Source of the DNA: Collinsella sp.
GTDB taxonomy: Bacteria > Actinomycetota > Coriobacteriia > Coriobacteriales > Coriobacteriaceae
Direction: 5' to 3'
Length of the DNA stretch: 10,784 bases
NCBI GenBank assembly: GCA_022745215.1
Contig: JAIIWC010000059.1
Span: 1 to 10,784 of the forward strand
In this document: in pieces, positions 1 to 5,677 of the stretch
How the letters are laid out: every line of letters begins with the position of its first letter
Numbering within the stretch: the first letter of the stretch is position 1
Notes under the pieces: generated by a model
Database searches by the model: none
What the model was told of the DNA's origin: nothing
The model's input: the letters and a program-made list of their open reading frames with translations, nothing else
Program-made: the position numbers and the translations under genes

Positions 1-465
1 CGGCATTCAGCATCAGGGTAGCGCTGCGACGCGGAAATCGCGCGCCGTTGCCGCGCCCCGCAGTGCCCGCTTCCCCCGAGAACAATTATCAGTGCAGGTC
101 GCCTTTTTAATCACTCCCTAGTTTCCGCCGGGGTTCGTAGCGGGTGGCGTGAAAAGGGGTGATTCAAAGGGTCGGAGAGATGTCTATAGCGCAATCGTCT
201 GGTATTGGCGCGGTGAGGGACTTCTCGCCTCTATCAGTCCAAATCGTCAAGCTCCGAAAGACGTCGAACTAGAGAAAAGGACCTATTTCCCGTCATGGAT
301 TGGGTTTACCTCCATGACTAGAGCCCTGGTGTAATTGGCTGGATCACCGTTCCGGGAACCGGTATCGACCTACCTGTCCGCCAAGCTCCTTCTTCAGCTC
401 CAGCCTAGCATCTGACTCGCGCCGCTATAAGCGAAAACCGAAGAGATGCGTCTTAGCCAAGAGAA
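1..465. other. Gene-free left flank
   Basis: I see no convincing gene here. The longest open frame on the plus strand (149-334) has no ribosome binding site and a composition unlike a protein, and a 30-codon frame from 180 has a purine-rich stretch too close to its start. Two frames are open from the left edge to about position 120, so the tail of a gene beginning outside the window cannot be excluded. I see no tRNA, terminator or repeat. Confidence 0.5.
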
Positions 466-484
466 TAAGGTTAGCCTTATCTTA
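466..484 (+). promoter_or_regulatory. DtxR/IdeR-type iron box
   Basis: The 19 bases TAAGGTTAGCCTTATCTTA match the DtxR/IdeR consensus TTAGGTTAGSCTAACCTAA at 15 of 19 positions, including the whole central GGTTAGCCT block. The site lies 56 bp before the first methyltransferase start and just upstream of the likely -10, overlapping where a -35 would sit. That is a normal place for iron-dependent repression. Established: DtxR-family proteins loaded with Fe(II) bind such boxes and block transcription. Inferred: the operon behind it is expressed under iron limitation. A related metal regulator such as MntR is an alternative. Confidence 0.6.
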
Positions 485-501
485 CTGTATGATTCGTGTG
501 T

Positions 502-507
502 TATAGT
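502..507 (+). promoter_or_regulatory. Extended -10 of methyltransferase operon
   Basis: TATAGT is one mismatch from TATAAT and is preceded by TGT, giving the TGn extended -10 signature. No good -35 is present; the spacing places that region inside the iron box. TATGAT at 488-493 is an alternative -10. Confidence 0.45.
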
Positions 508-522
508 TAGATAGCTCTAACT
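505..522 (+). promoter_or_regulatory. Second inverted repeat at the promoter
   Basis: AGTTAGA-TAGC-TCTAACT is a perfect 7-bp inverted repeat that overlaps the extended -10 and the expected transcription start. It carries the GTTAG/CTAAC half-sites of a DtxR-type box, but they are spaced further apart than in the consensus. It may be a second operator or a small hairpin in the 5' leader. Confidence 0.4.
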
Positions 523-539
523 GTTTGGGGGCGACAGCC

Positions 540-1169
540 ATGCACGAACGCAAGGGTTTCTGGGACAAGAATGCCGGTCGGTATGACCGTTTCATGCGAA
601 ACGACCGGGCGGCGTATGAGAAGATGTATGGGCTGGTCCGGCCGGTAGTGAAAGCAAAAACCGTGCTGGAGGTTGCCACCGGCACGGGGCTTATCGCAAA
701 GAGCGTCGTGAATGCGGCGGCGCACATCGAGGCTACGGACGCTTCTGCAAAGATGATCCTTGAAGCAAAACGGGACAATCAATCCGCAAAGCTGCACTTT
801 TCCGTACAAGATATGTTCCGCCTGCCCTATGCACAGAAGTCCTTCGAAGTGGTGATCGCGTCCAACGCGCTTCACATAGTGCCGCATCCGGAAAAGGCCC
901 TGCAAGAAATCAGGCGGGTGCTGAAGGACGACGGCGTGCTCATCGCGCCAACCTTCACCCACGCGGGGAGCTCGGTTTCCGGCAAGGCCAAAGCCTTTTT
1001 CATGAGTATGGCGGGATTCCCCCTCCACAGCAGGTGGACAAGCGAGGAATACCTACGTTTCCTGCGTCAAAACGGCTGGGCGGTGCAGAAAAGCGTGGTG
1101 CTGAAGGCCTCGTTCCCGTTGACATATGCGGAATGCACAAAATCGGAGGCGCCAGATGTCGTTCTTTGA
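540..1169 (+). CDS. Class I SAM-dependent methyltransferase (MT1)
   Basis: This is a 209-residue Rossmann-fold methyltransferase. Motif I is VLEVATGTGL (residues 42-51), the acidic end of strand 2 that binds the SAM ribose is IEATDAS (63-69), and ASNALHIVP (108-116) is the strand-4 motif. The N-terminal FWDKNAGRYDRFM block is common in small UbiE-like methyltransferases. The ATG at 540 is preferred over an in-frame TTG at 525, because the homologous-looking protein begins with MHERKGFWDK and a GGGGG stretch lies just upstream as a weak ribosome binding site. It is the first gene of an operon and overlaps the next one by 14 bp. The substrate is unknown; the iron box suggests a role in metal acquisition, which is inference. 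Confidence 0.88.
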   Translation: MHERKGFWDKNAGRYDRFMRNDRAAYEKMYGLVRPVVKAKTVLEVATGTGLIAKSVVNAAAHIEATDASAKMILEAKRDNQSAKLHFSVQDMFRLPYAQKSFEVVIASNALHIVPHPEKALQEIRRVLKDDGVLIAPTFTHAGSSVSGKAKAFFMSMAGFPLHSRWTSEEYLRFLRQNGWAVQKSVVLKASFPLTYAECTKSEAPDVVL

Positions 1170-1761
1170 AAACACCCGCAAGCCCGTGGGCCTCGGCGGA
1201 AAACTTATGGTTGCCATGATGAATCTGGGCCACAGCCCAGTGGCGCGGTGGGGACTTCGATTTCTACGACTTGCGCCAAACGCCAAGGTGCTGGATTGCG
1301 GCTGCGGAGGCGGGGCGAACATAAAACGGCTGCTGAAAAAATACTCGCATGGCATCGTCAAGGGCATCGACTATTCGCCCGTCAGCGTGGAGAAGGCTAG
1401 AAAGCTCAACCGAACTGCAATTCAGGAGGGGCGTTGCGCCGTTCTGCAAGGCAGTGTGGCGGATATGACGTTTGAGGATAGCTACTTCGATGCCGCCACG
1501 GCCTTTGAGACCGTCTATTTTTGGCCTGATTTGCCCCGATGCTTCCACGAGGTCTGGCGGACGCTGAAGCCAGGCGGGACAATTCTTATCTGCAACGAGA
1601 GCAATGGCGATACGGACAAGGACGAGAGGTGGACGCAGATCATCGGCGGCATGACCATCTACAAGGACATTGAATTAAAGACATGTCTGGAGCAGGCGGG
1701 TTTTCACGAGGTGCAGATACACAAAAAGAAAAAGTGGCTCTGCGTCACGGCGCGGAAGTAG
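1156..1761 (+). CDS. Class I SAM-dependent methyltransferase (MT2)
   Basis: This 201-residue protein belongs to the Methyltransf_11/UbiE-like group. Motif I is VLDCGCGGGAN (45-55), the SAM ribose acid is in GIDYSP (70-75), and WRTLKPGGTILI (134-145) is the classic strand-5 region. The start at 1156 has GGAGG six bases upstream (1145-1149), which decides it over an in-frame ATG ten codons earlier. The gene begins inside the end of MT1 in another frame, so the two are probably translationally coupled. The C-terminus is lysine-rich. It is distinct in sequence from MT1 rather than a recent duplicate. No substrate can be assigned from sequence alone. Confidence 0.9.
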   Translation: MSFFENTRKPVGLGGKLMVAMMNLGHSPVARWGLRFLRLAPNAKVLDCGCGGGANIKRLLKKYSHGIVKGIDYSPVSVEKARKLNRTAIQEGRCAVLQGSVADMTFEDSYFDAATAFETVYFWPDLPRCFHEVWRTLKPGGTILICNESNGDTDKDERWTQIIGGMTIYKDIELKTCLEQAGFHEVQIHKKKKWLCVTARK

Positions 1762-1865
1762 GGGCATCAAGCACGGGTATTTTTGCATCCATCCTGCACA
1801 TGGCGATAGGCATGACGGTCATAGCGGCTGTGCTGGCGGCAATTATGACAGTTTTTATTCACTGA
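1734..1865 (+). CDS. Candidate small membrane peptide between MT2 and MT3
   Basis: A frame that overlaps the end of MT2 and stops at 1865 encodes an unbroken hydrophobic stretch, FASILHMAIGMTVIAAVLAA followed by IMTVFIH, long enough for one transmembrane helix. Possible starts are GTG 1734 (43 residues) or ATG 1800 (21 residues). Neither has a clear ribosome binding site. It fills the 115-bp gap between MT2 and MT3 and ends 11 bp before MT3. It could be a real small membrane protein of the operon, a remnant of a permease C-terminus, or a chance open frame. Confidence 0.3.
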   Translation: MALRHGAEVGASSTGIFASILHMAIGMTVIAAVLAAIMTVFIH

Positions 1866-1876
1866 GAAAGAAACCT

Positions 1877-2707
1877 ATGAAATGTAAAATTGAGAAAAAC
1901 ACCGTACAGGAGACGCTGATCCTCCCGCTGTATTCCCGGAAGCTGTGTACGGAGTTGTACCCGAACCTTTACAGGGATGAAACAGCGGTTCGTCTGCTCG
2001 ACCAGATCGACTACGACTTTTCAGAGGCAGAGAAAAACTCCCGCAGCCTGATGCAGCGCTTTGGTGCGCTGGAGGTGGCCACACGGCAGAGTGATCTTGC
2101 TTTCGAGGTGCGGGATTACCTGAAAGGCCACCCCAATGCGGCGGTGGTCAATCTGGGCTGCGGGCTGGACAACACCGGCAGAACCTGCGACAACGGTAGA
2201 TGCAAGATCTACAATCTGGACTTCCCGGATGTGATTGCCTTGCGGCAGCAGCTACTGCCCGCCGGGGATCGAGAACAAAATATCCCCTGCAACCTGAAAG
2301 ACACCGCATGGTTTGGCAAAATCGATGCCTCCGGCGGGGCGGTGTTCTTTGCCTCCGGGGTGTTCTATTACTTTCTGACCCAGCAGGTCCGGGAACTGGT
2401 GCGGGGGATGGCGGACGCTTTCCCCGGTAGTGTGCTGGTCTTTGATGCTGCCAATCGGACGGCAGTAAAGATGATCGCAAAAACATGGCTTAAGACTGCA
2501 AAAATCAAGGATGTGGGGGCATATTTTGCGGTTTCGGATGCCGCCAAGGAAATCGGCACGTGGAACAGCCGTCTGCAGGTCACAAGTCGCGGCTATATGC
2601 TGGGTTATAACGATTTGAGAGACCCTTCTGTCAGCGGCTTTTTCCGGTTTCTCGCAAGGGTCGGTGACAACGGGATGAAAATGCAAATCGTGAAAATAAG
2701 ATTTTGA
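1877..2707 (+). CDS. Leucine carboxyl methyltransferase-fold SAM methyltransferase (MT3)
   Basis: This 276-residue protein has the LCM/PF04072-like arrangement. Its long N-terminal part contains DETAVRLLDQIDYDF (34-48). The SAM motif is VNLGCGLDNT (91-100), a variant of the family's GxGLDTR in which the usual arginine is displaced. The LDFPDV motif (114-119) and FASGVFYYF (158-166) follow. Members of this fold O-methylate carboxyl groups in proteins and polyketide or other small molecules. The ATG at 1877 is preceded by a weak purine-rich GAGAAAGAAA. The gene is transcribed with MT1 and MT2 and is followed by a strong terminator. From memory, such methyltransferases sit beside siderophore ABC transporters in gut anaerobes; no transporter is present here. 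Confidence 0.85.
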   Translation: MKCKIEKNTVQETLILPLYSRKLCTELYPNLYRDETAVRLLDQIDYDFSEAEKNSRSLMQRFGALEVATRQSDLAFEVRDYLKGHPNAAVVNLGCGLDNTGRTCDNGRCKIYNLDFPDVIALRQQLLPAGDREQNIPCNLKDTAWFGKIDASGGAVFFASGVFYYFLTQQVRELVRGMADAFPGSVLVFDAANRTAVKMIAKTWLKTAKIKDVGAYFAVSDAAKEIGTWNSRLQVTSRGYMLGYNDLRDPSVSGFFRFLARVGDNGMKMQIVKIRF

Positions 2708-2769
2708 GAGGCAAAAAGAAGCGCATTCACTTTGACGTTGAAGAAGACGGCTTTTACGGCGCATATTGA
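2704..2769 (+). CDS. Candidate 21-codon ORF coupled to MT3
   Basis: A TTG overlaps the MT3 stop codon as TTGA and opens a 21-codon frame. It begins with a basic KKKR run, continues IHFDVEEDGFYGAY, and ends 15 bp before the terminator hairpin. The charge pattern looks protein-like, and the stop/start overlap is of the kind used for translational reinitiation. It has no ribosome binding site of its own and I do not recognise it. It may be the remnant of a larger gene. Confidence 0.22.
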   Translation: MRGKKKRIHFDVEEDGFYGAY

Positions 2770-2784
2770 GCGCGCAAGAACACA

Positions 2785-2834
2785 CATACAGCAGCGGGCA
2801 CGGATTCGATTGAAACCGTGCCCGCTGCTGTATG
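2785..2834 (+). terminator. Terminator of methyltransferase operon
   Basis: A perfect 19-bp stem (arms 2785-2803 and 2816-2834, core GCAGCGGGCACGG) closes a 12-nt loop. An AT-rich tail, CTATATTATTTTATC, follows. It sits 77 bp after the MT3 stop codon. The U run is interrupted, but the stem is very stable. Confidence 0.8.
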
Positions 2835-2848
2835 CTATATTATTTTAT

Positions 2849-2862
2849 CGAACGTCTGTTCT
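2849..2862. promoter_or_regulatory. SOS (LexA)-box-like site
   Basis: CGAACGTCTGTTCT matches the Gram-positive LexA box CGAAC-N4-GTTCG except at its last base. It ends at the start of the 18-bp guaA-like repeat. No ORF that it could control is visible on either side, so it may be a leftover from a lost regulatory region. Confidence 0.4.
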
Positions 2863-2878
2863 ACTCCCACTCGGTGGT
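2861..2878. repeat. Distal guaA-end repeat (putative attachment site)
   Basis: CTACTCCCACTCGGTGGT matches 17 of 18 bases of the end of guaA at 7614-7631 (there ...CTCGATGGT), in the same orientation. Read on the minus strand it still encodes a GuaA-like C-terminus, TTEWE and stop. Integration into the 3' end of guaA normally leaves such a copy at the far end of the inserted element. Confidence 0.55.
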
Positions 2879-2977
2879 TATAGTTTTGCCGTCTCGTCAC
2901 TCCAGTTGCACCCAGTTTTCGGCGGCATCTCGAAGTGAGTGCCGCTGAATGACGCGACGTCGCGTTTCATCGGCTTC

Positions 2978-3047
2978 GGGGACAAAAGCTGGGACAACTT
3001 CAAAAACCATTTTCAAACTCAGAGTATTGAGTTTTTATTTTTGTCCC
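2978..3047. repeat. Small element with inverted ends and an inner terminator-like hairpin
   Basis: GGGACAAAA (2979-2987) is matched by TTTTGTCCC (3039-3047). Inside, AAACTCA-GAGTAT-TGAGTTT (3015-3034) forms a 7-bp hairpin followed by TTATTTTT (3035-3042). The inner part could act as a plus-strand terminator. The outer ends resemble those of a small non-coding mobile element. Confidence 0.4.
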
Positions 3048-3290
3048 AAGGGGCACGGAGAGCCGCCTTTGGAGGCTCGATATCGCCGAAAAACGCCCGT
3101 TTTGAAACTCAACCGCCTTTGAGCCTGCAAACCACCAGCTTCAACAGTAAGTGAGTCGACGCGGGTGGCTTACGAGCCGTTCACAAAACCGCAGGCCACA
3201 GGTCTTTGTCAACGATAAGCAAAGTGAATAGTCTCAGGTGGCTTGCCCATGAGTTGGCGTAAGCCTGTTTAGCAAAAGGCTAATCGGACA

Positions 3291-3356
3291 CGACAGGCCG
3301 CCCGCATGGCGACGGCGTTTCCCGTGCGGGCACAAACAGCCCTGCGTGCCCTGTCG
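3291..3356. repeat. Nested inverted repeat
   Basis: Outer arms CGACAGG (3291-3297) and CCTGTCG (3350-3356) enclose inner arms GCCCGCA (3300-3306) and TGCGGGC (3325-3331). The result is a two-tier foldable structure just before the ATPase remnant. Its function is unknown. Confidence 0.3.
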
Positions 3357-3385
3357 CGCGATATCCCAATGCGACGTTCAGAACC

Positions 3386-3580
3386 CTACCCGCCAAGCAG
3401 CCACCTCGCGAAATTCAGCACGAGCACGCCCTCCCGGGTATGGGGCTCATGCCTCGTGCGAGTGATGAGAATCTTCGGGAATGCATCCCCGATGGATAGA
3501 ATCGGCGCAATCTCCCTCTCGAGCGTCGAATCGGCGCCGATATCGTCGCTCACATACACTTTCCTTCCCGGTTTCGAAAC
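3386..3580 (-). pseudogene. C-terminal remnant of DUF4143-type AAA ATPase
   Basis: On the minus strand, the last 65 or so codons before a TAG read KVYVSDDIGADSTLEREI, then an ILSIGDAFPKILI block, and end NFARWLLGG. This is the typical C-terminal part of the AAA_14/DUF4143 ATPases common in gut bacteria, where the family pattern is a K-x-Y-V-Q strand, EREF/L, I-KDNYPK and a final WLL. The family is usually around 400 residues. The ATP-binding core and the rest of the DUF4143 domain are absent: the sequence upstream on this strand no longer resembles the family in any frame. It is a dead 3' fragment. Confidence 0.6.
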
Positions 3581-4024
3581 TTGGAAGGCAGTATGCGCAA
3601 GGATGCGTCGAGGTGCGATCCCAGTCGTACCATGCCAGCAGAGATGTCGAGGCACATTCGTTCATGCTGCAATGCGGGCATCGGAGATGAAAAACAGCCC
3701 GTCGGGTAGTCATGGGCGTGCGGGAGCCCGCATCAGTAACCTGCCTCCTCGGTTGTCCCTTCTTTGCATGGTCGTCTACATAAAGGAGGAACCAGCCATG
3801 CAGATCAGCATGCTTGCCCTTCTTGGGTCACGGACCGGGGAGGCGAGGGCCTCCGTCGGGACCGCCCCGAGCAACCGGCATATCCAAGGAATGACAAGGC
3901 TCGATCGCTGTGCTGGTCAGGATGCCGAAGCGGGCCGTCCGCCAATCGGAATGCGGGTCAGGATGCTGCAACGTGATTCCAGCTGCAGGATACGGCTCCT
4001 TTGCGGTTGCCGCAAAACCTGCTG
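3581..4024. other. Decayed stretch without a credible gene
   Basis: A plus-strand frame from 3798 has a good AAAGGAGG just upstream, but the encoded protein is rich in arginine, cysteine and serine and resembles nothing I know. It also runs into the transposase remnant antisense. I take the stretch as debris between two pseudogenes. Confidence 0.4.
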
Positions 4025-4154
4025 GCAACATTCTTACTATCCGAATGATGTACGCATCCCTTGGGATCGTTTCGCCTGACCAGGGCCATCTTCAGCGCCT
4101 CATCGGCCAGCTCGGCAGGCGCCTCTTCCACGCGTAATAGCCCTGGCGGGTCAC
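4025..4154 (-). pseudogene. Internally deleted IS3-family transposase (orfB) remnant
   Basis: Two minus-strand pieces in different frames match different parts of an IS3 OrfB. From 4154 to 4110 the frame reads VTRQGYYAWKRRLPS, the N-terminal motif usually seen as V-S-R-x-G-Y-Y-A-W. Overlapping it in another frame, from about 4120 to 4025, is PAELADEALKMALVRR followed by CVHHSDSKNVASRF. This corresponds to the HHSD-R-G-S-Q-Y region that holds the second Asp of the DDE triad. In an intact OrfB these are separated by well over 100 residues, so the gene has a large internal deletion plus frameshifts. No terminal inverted repeats were found. Confidence 0.6.
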
Positions 4155-4221
4155 CTATGCAACCAAAGATACAAAAGGAATCGAATGGCCAGAGAGGATT
4201 GCCCTTACCGATGCTCGATTC

Positions 4222-4251
4222 TTGACAGGCAAACTCAAGCCTCGTTAATAT
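4222..4251 (+). promoter_or_regulatory. Promoter of the mef/msrD operon
   Basis: A perfect TTGACA -35 (4222-4227) is followed after 18 bp by TAATAT (4246-4251), a 4/6 match to the -10. It would start an RNA near 4258, giving a leader of about 130 nt before the pump gene. Confidence 0.6.
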
Positions 4252-4277
4252 TACATGGTTTGCCAGACCGAATTAAC

Positions 4278-4327
4278 AAAGGAGGGGTGTCGTGGTTGGT
4301 CTTTTCCGCACGTGGATGAGCGCCTAG
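4278..4327 (+). CDS. Leader peptide ORF with strong ribosome binding site
   Basis: AAAGGAGG (4278-4285) lies six bases before a GTG at 4292. That GTG opens an 11-codon frame, VVGLFRTWMSA, with the first residue translated as Met, ending at TAG 4325-4327. This ribosome binding site is far better than anything before the pump gene, so ribosomes should load here. The last two codons form the left arm of an antiterminator hairpin. The layout parallels the leader peptides of mef/msr and erm genes, in which a drug-bound ribosome stalls. It carries one arginine, not the RLR-type arrest motif I know from MsrDL and ErmDL. Confidence 0.6.
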
Positions 4328-4338
4328 AAAGCGGCGCT
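4319..4338 (+). promoter_or_regulatory. Antiterminator hairpin
   Basis: AGCGCC (4319-4324) pairs perfectly with GGCGCT (4333-4338) around an 8-nt loop. Its right arm uses the bases that form the left arm of the terminator, so only one of the two hairpins can exist at a time. A ribosome finishing the leader ORF would cover the left arm; a ribosome stalled earlier would leave it free. Confidence 0.55.
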
Positions 4339-4360
4339 GTTGTGGCGTCGCGCTGTTTTT
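4330..4360 (+). terminator. Attenuator (intrinsic terminator) before the pump gene
   Basis: GCGGCGC (4331-4337) pairs with GCGTCGC (4345-4351), seven pairs including one G-U, around a 7-nt loop. GCTG and then TTTTT (4356-4360) follow. An alternative register, AGCG-CG with CG-CGCT (4330-4354) and one bulge, brings the stem to one base before the U run. Confidence 0.55.
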
Positions 4361-4390
4361 CTGCACGCCATTTCACGATTGGACATAACC

Positions 4391-5677
4391 ATGATATTTG
4401 AAACCTCTCGGGGCAGGTCTGTTCTGCTGTGCCATTCATGGCAATTCAAGCTTTGTTTCGTATGGGGCGGGGAGCTCGTTTCGACATTGACGAGTTCGAT
4501 TCTCCAAATGGGTCTTATTTGGCATCTCGCCCTCACGACAGGGTCGTCTTCTCTCCTCTCCTTAGCATCGCTGGCAGGCTTTCTGCCGATTGCTTTGTTC
4601 GGAATCCTTGCGGGCGCCGTTGTCGACAGACTGCCTTTGAAACGTGTCCTCATCGGCGCCGACCTCTTCATTGCCGCGGTGGGTGCCGCCTTGGCGATTG
4701 CCTCGTTGGCCGGCAGCTTACCTGCATGGCTAATTCTCATCGCCCTGTTTCTCCGTGCAGTTGGTACTTCGTTCTACACGCCAGCCTCCCAATCTCTCAC
4801 GCCCCATCTCGCCCCGCCAGAGCATCTCGTTCGCCTATCGGGGGTGACTCAGGCGATTCAGTCCGGCGGATACATTCTTGGCGCCGCGCTTGCAGCAGTG
4901 ATTTATCCCGTGGCGGGCATTACCGCTATGATTGTCCTCGACGTGCTGGGAGCGCTTTTCGCTTCTTTAGCCGTCCTCGCCGCACAGATAGACGCAGGGG
5001 GCCTCGATGAAGCCGACCGCAGCTTGTCCTTTTCCAATAAGGTTCGAGAGCTCTTCTCTGAGATTTCGGACGGCTACAAGCTGATTAGGGAGTACAGGGG
5101 GCTGTTCGCCCTTCTTTGGTGCGGGTTCGTCTTCGCTTTCGCGTTCTCTCCGCTCGCGGCATTGTTCCCAATAATGACCTTGGGGCATTTTGGCGGTAGC
5201 ACGGGGGATGCCGCTTTGGTGGAAATCCTTTTTTCTGCAGGCATGCTGGCTGGGTCCGGCATTTTGGCGGCCACGGGAGGGTTCCGCAATAGGTCGTTCA
5301 CCATGGTCGCCGCGATTGCCGGCTTCGGCATTGCCGCAATCGTATCCGGATCGCTCGGCCCGTCATTGTTCGCTGCTTTCCTGCCGGTGAGCTTTCTTAT
5401 GGGCGCATGCTCCCCGTTGTACGCGGGAACCCAGACTGCCCTTATGCAGGAGCAGATACCTCCTGAGTACCTAGGCCGCGTTTTCGGCCTCTACGGAACC
5501 ATCATGGCGTGGGCCATGCCCATGGGCCTCGCAGCCCCCTCCGTTTTTGCGGATCTGCTTGGAGCTCCGTTATGGTTCGTCGGCTCTGGAGCGACCATGG
5601 TACTGCTTGCGATGGCTATGCTGCTTGCTCCGAGCGTCCGAAACGCGGGGAAAAGAGATACCGGGCAGATTCAATAG
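4391..5677 (+). CDS. mef: Mef-like MFS macrolide efflux transporter
   Basis: This is a 428-residue, 12-helix major facilitator of the Mef(A) family (about 405 residues), which exports 14/15-membered macrolides by proton antiport. Blocks I recognise from Mef(A) are WGGELVSTLTSSILQM, then LASLAGFLPIALFG, the motif A-like VVDRLPLKRVLIGADL, FLRAVGTSFYTPA, and near the end QTALMQEQIPPEYLGRVFGL. The ATG at 4391 is chosen because a TTG at 4340 would lie inside the attenuator; even so, about nine residues precede where Mef(A) begins, and no good ribosome binding site is visible. The GC-rich codons match the surrounding genome, unlike the low-GC streptococcal mef. The drug range is inferred. Confidence 0.85.
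   Translation: MIFETSRGRSVLLCHSWQFKLCFVWGGELVSTLTSSILQMGLIWHLALTTGSSSLLSLASLAGFLPIALFGILAGAVVDRLPLKRVLIGADLFIAAVGAALAIASLAGSLPAWLILIALFLRAVGTSFYTPASQSLTPHLAPPEHLVRLSGVTQAIQSGGYILGAALAAVIYPVAGITAMIVLDVLGALFASLAVLAAQIDAGGLDEADRSLSFSNKVRELFSEISDGYKLIREYRGLFALLWCGFVFAFAFSPLAALFPIMTLGHFGGSTGDAALVEILFSAGMLAGSGILAATGGFRNRSFTMVAAIAGFGIAAIVSGSLGPSLFAAFLPVSFLMGACSPLYAGTQTALMQEQIPPEYLGRVFGLYGTIMAWAMPMGLAAPSVFADLLGAPLWFVGSGATMVLLAMAMLLAPSVRNAGKRDTGQIQ

Larger units (their letters stand above)
2879..3385. other. Non-coding stretch with inverted repeats
   Basis: I see no credible gene here. On the plus strand frames are open but have no ribosome binding site or recognisable protein. The stretch carries inverted repeats at 2978-3047 and 3291-3356 and a bulged hairpin around 3235-3275. 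Its texture resembles coriobacterial interspersed intergenic repeats, but that is an impression only. Confidence 0.4.

Noticed and set aside
180..272. Possible tRNA or 30-codon ORF
   Set aside because: The ends GGAG/CTCC pair, but no D-arm, anticodon arm or T-loop consensus can be fitted. For the ORF, the ribosome binding site is only a few bases from the start.
339..350. GGCTGGATCACC, identical to part of the 3' end of 16S rRNA
   Set aside because: The flanking bases do not match 16S on either side: there is no CCTCC after it and no conserved helix before it. A 12-base coincidence is the simplest reading.
3306..4079. 257-codon open frame on the plus strand
   Set aside because: It lies antisense to two recognisable remnants, is rich in Arg/Ser/Cys, and has no ribosome binding site at its start. 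It is a high-GC shadow frame.
4340..4390. Upstream TTG start for the pump gene
   Set aside because: It would place the start codon inside the loop of the attenuator hairpin and adds 17 residues with no counterpart in Mef proteins.
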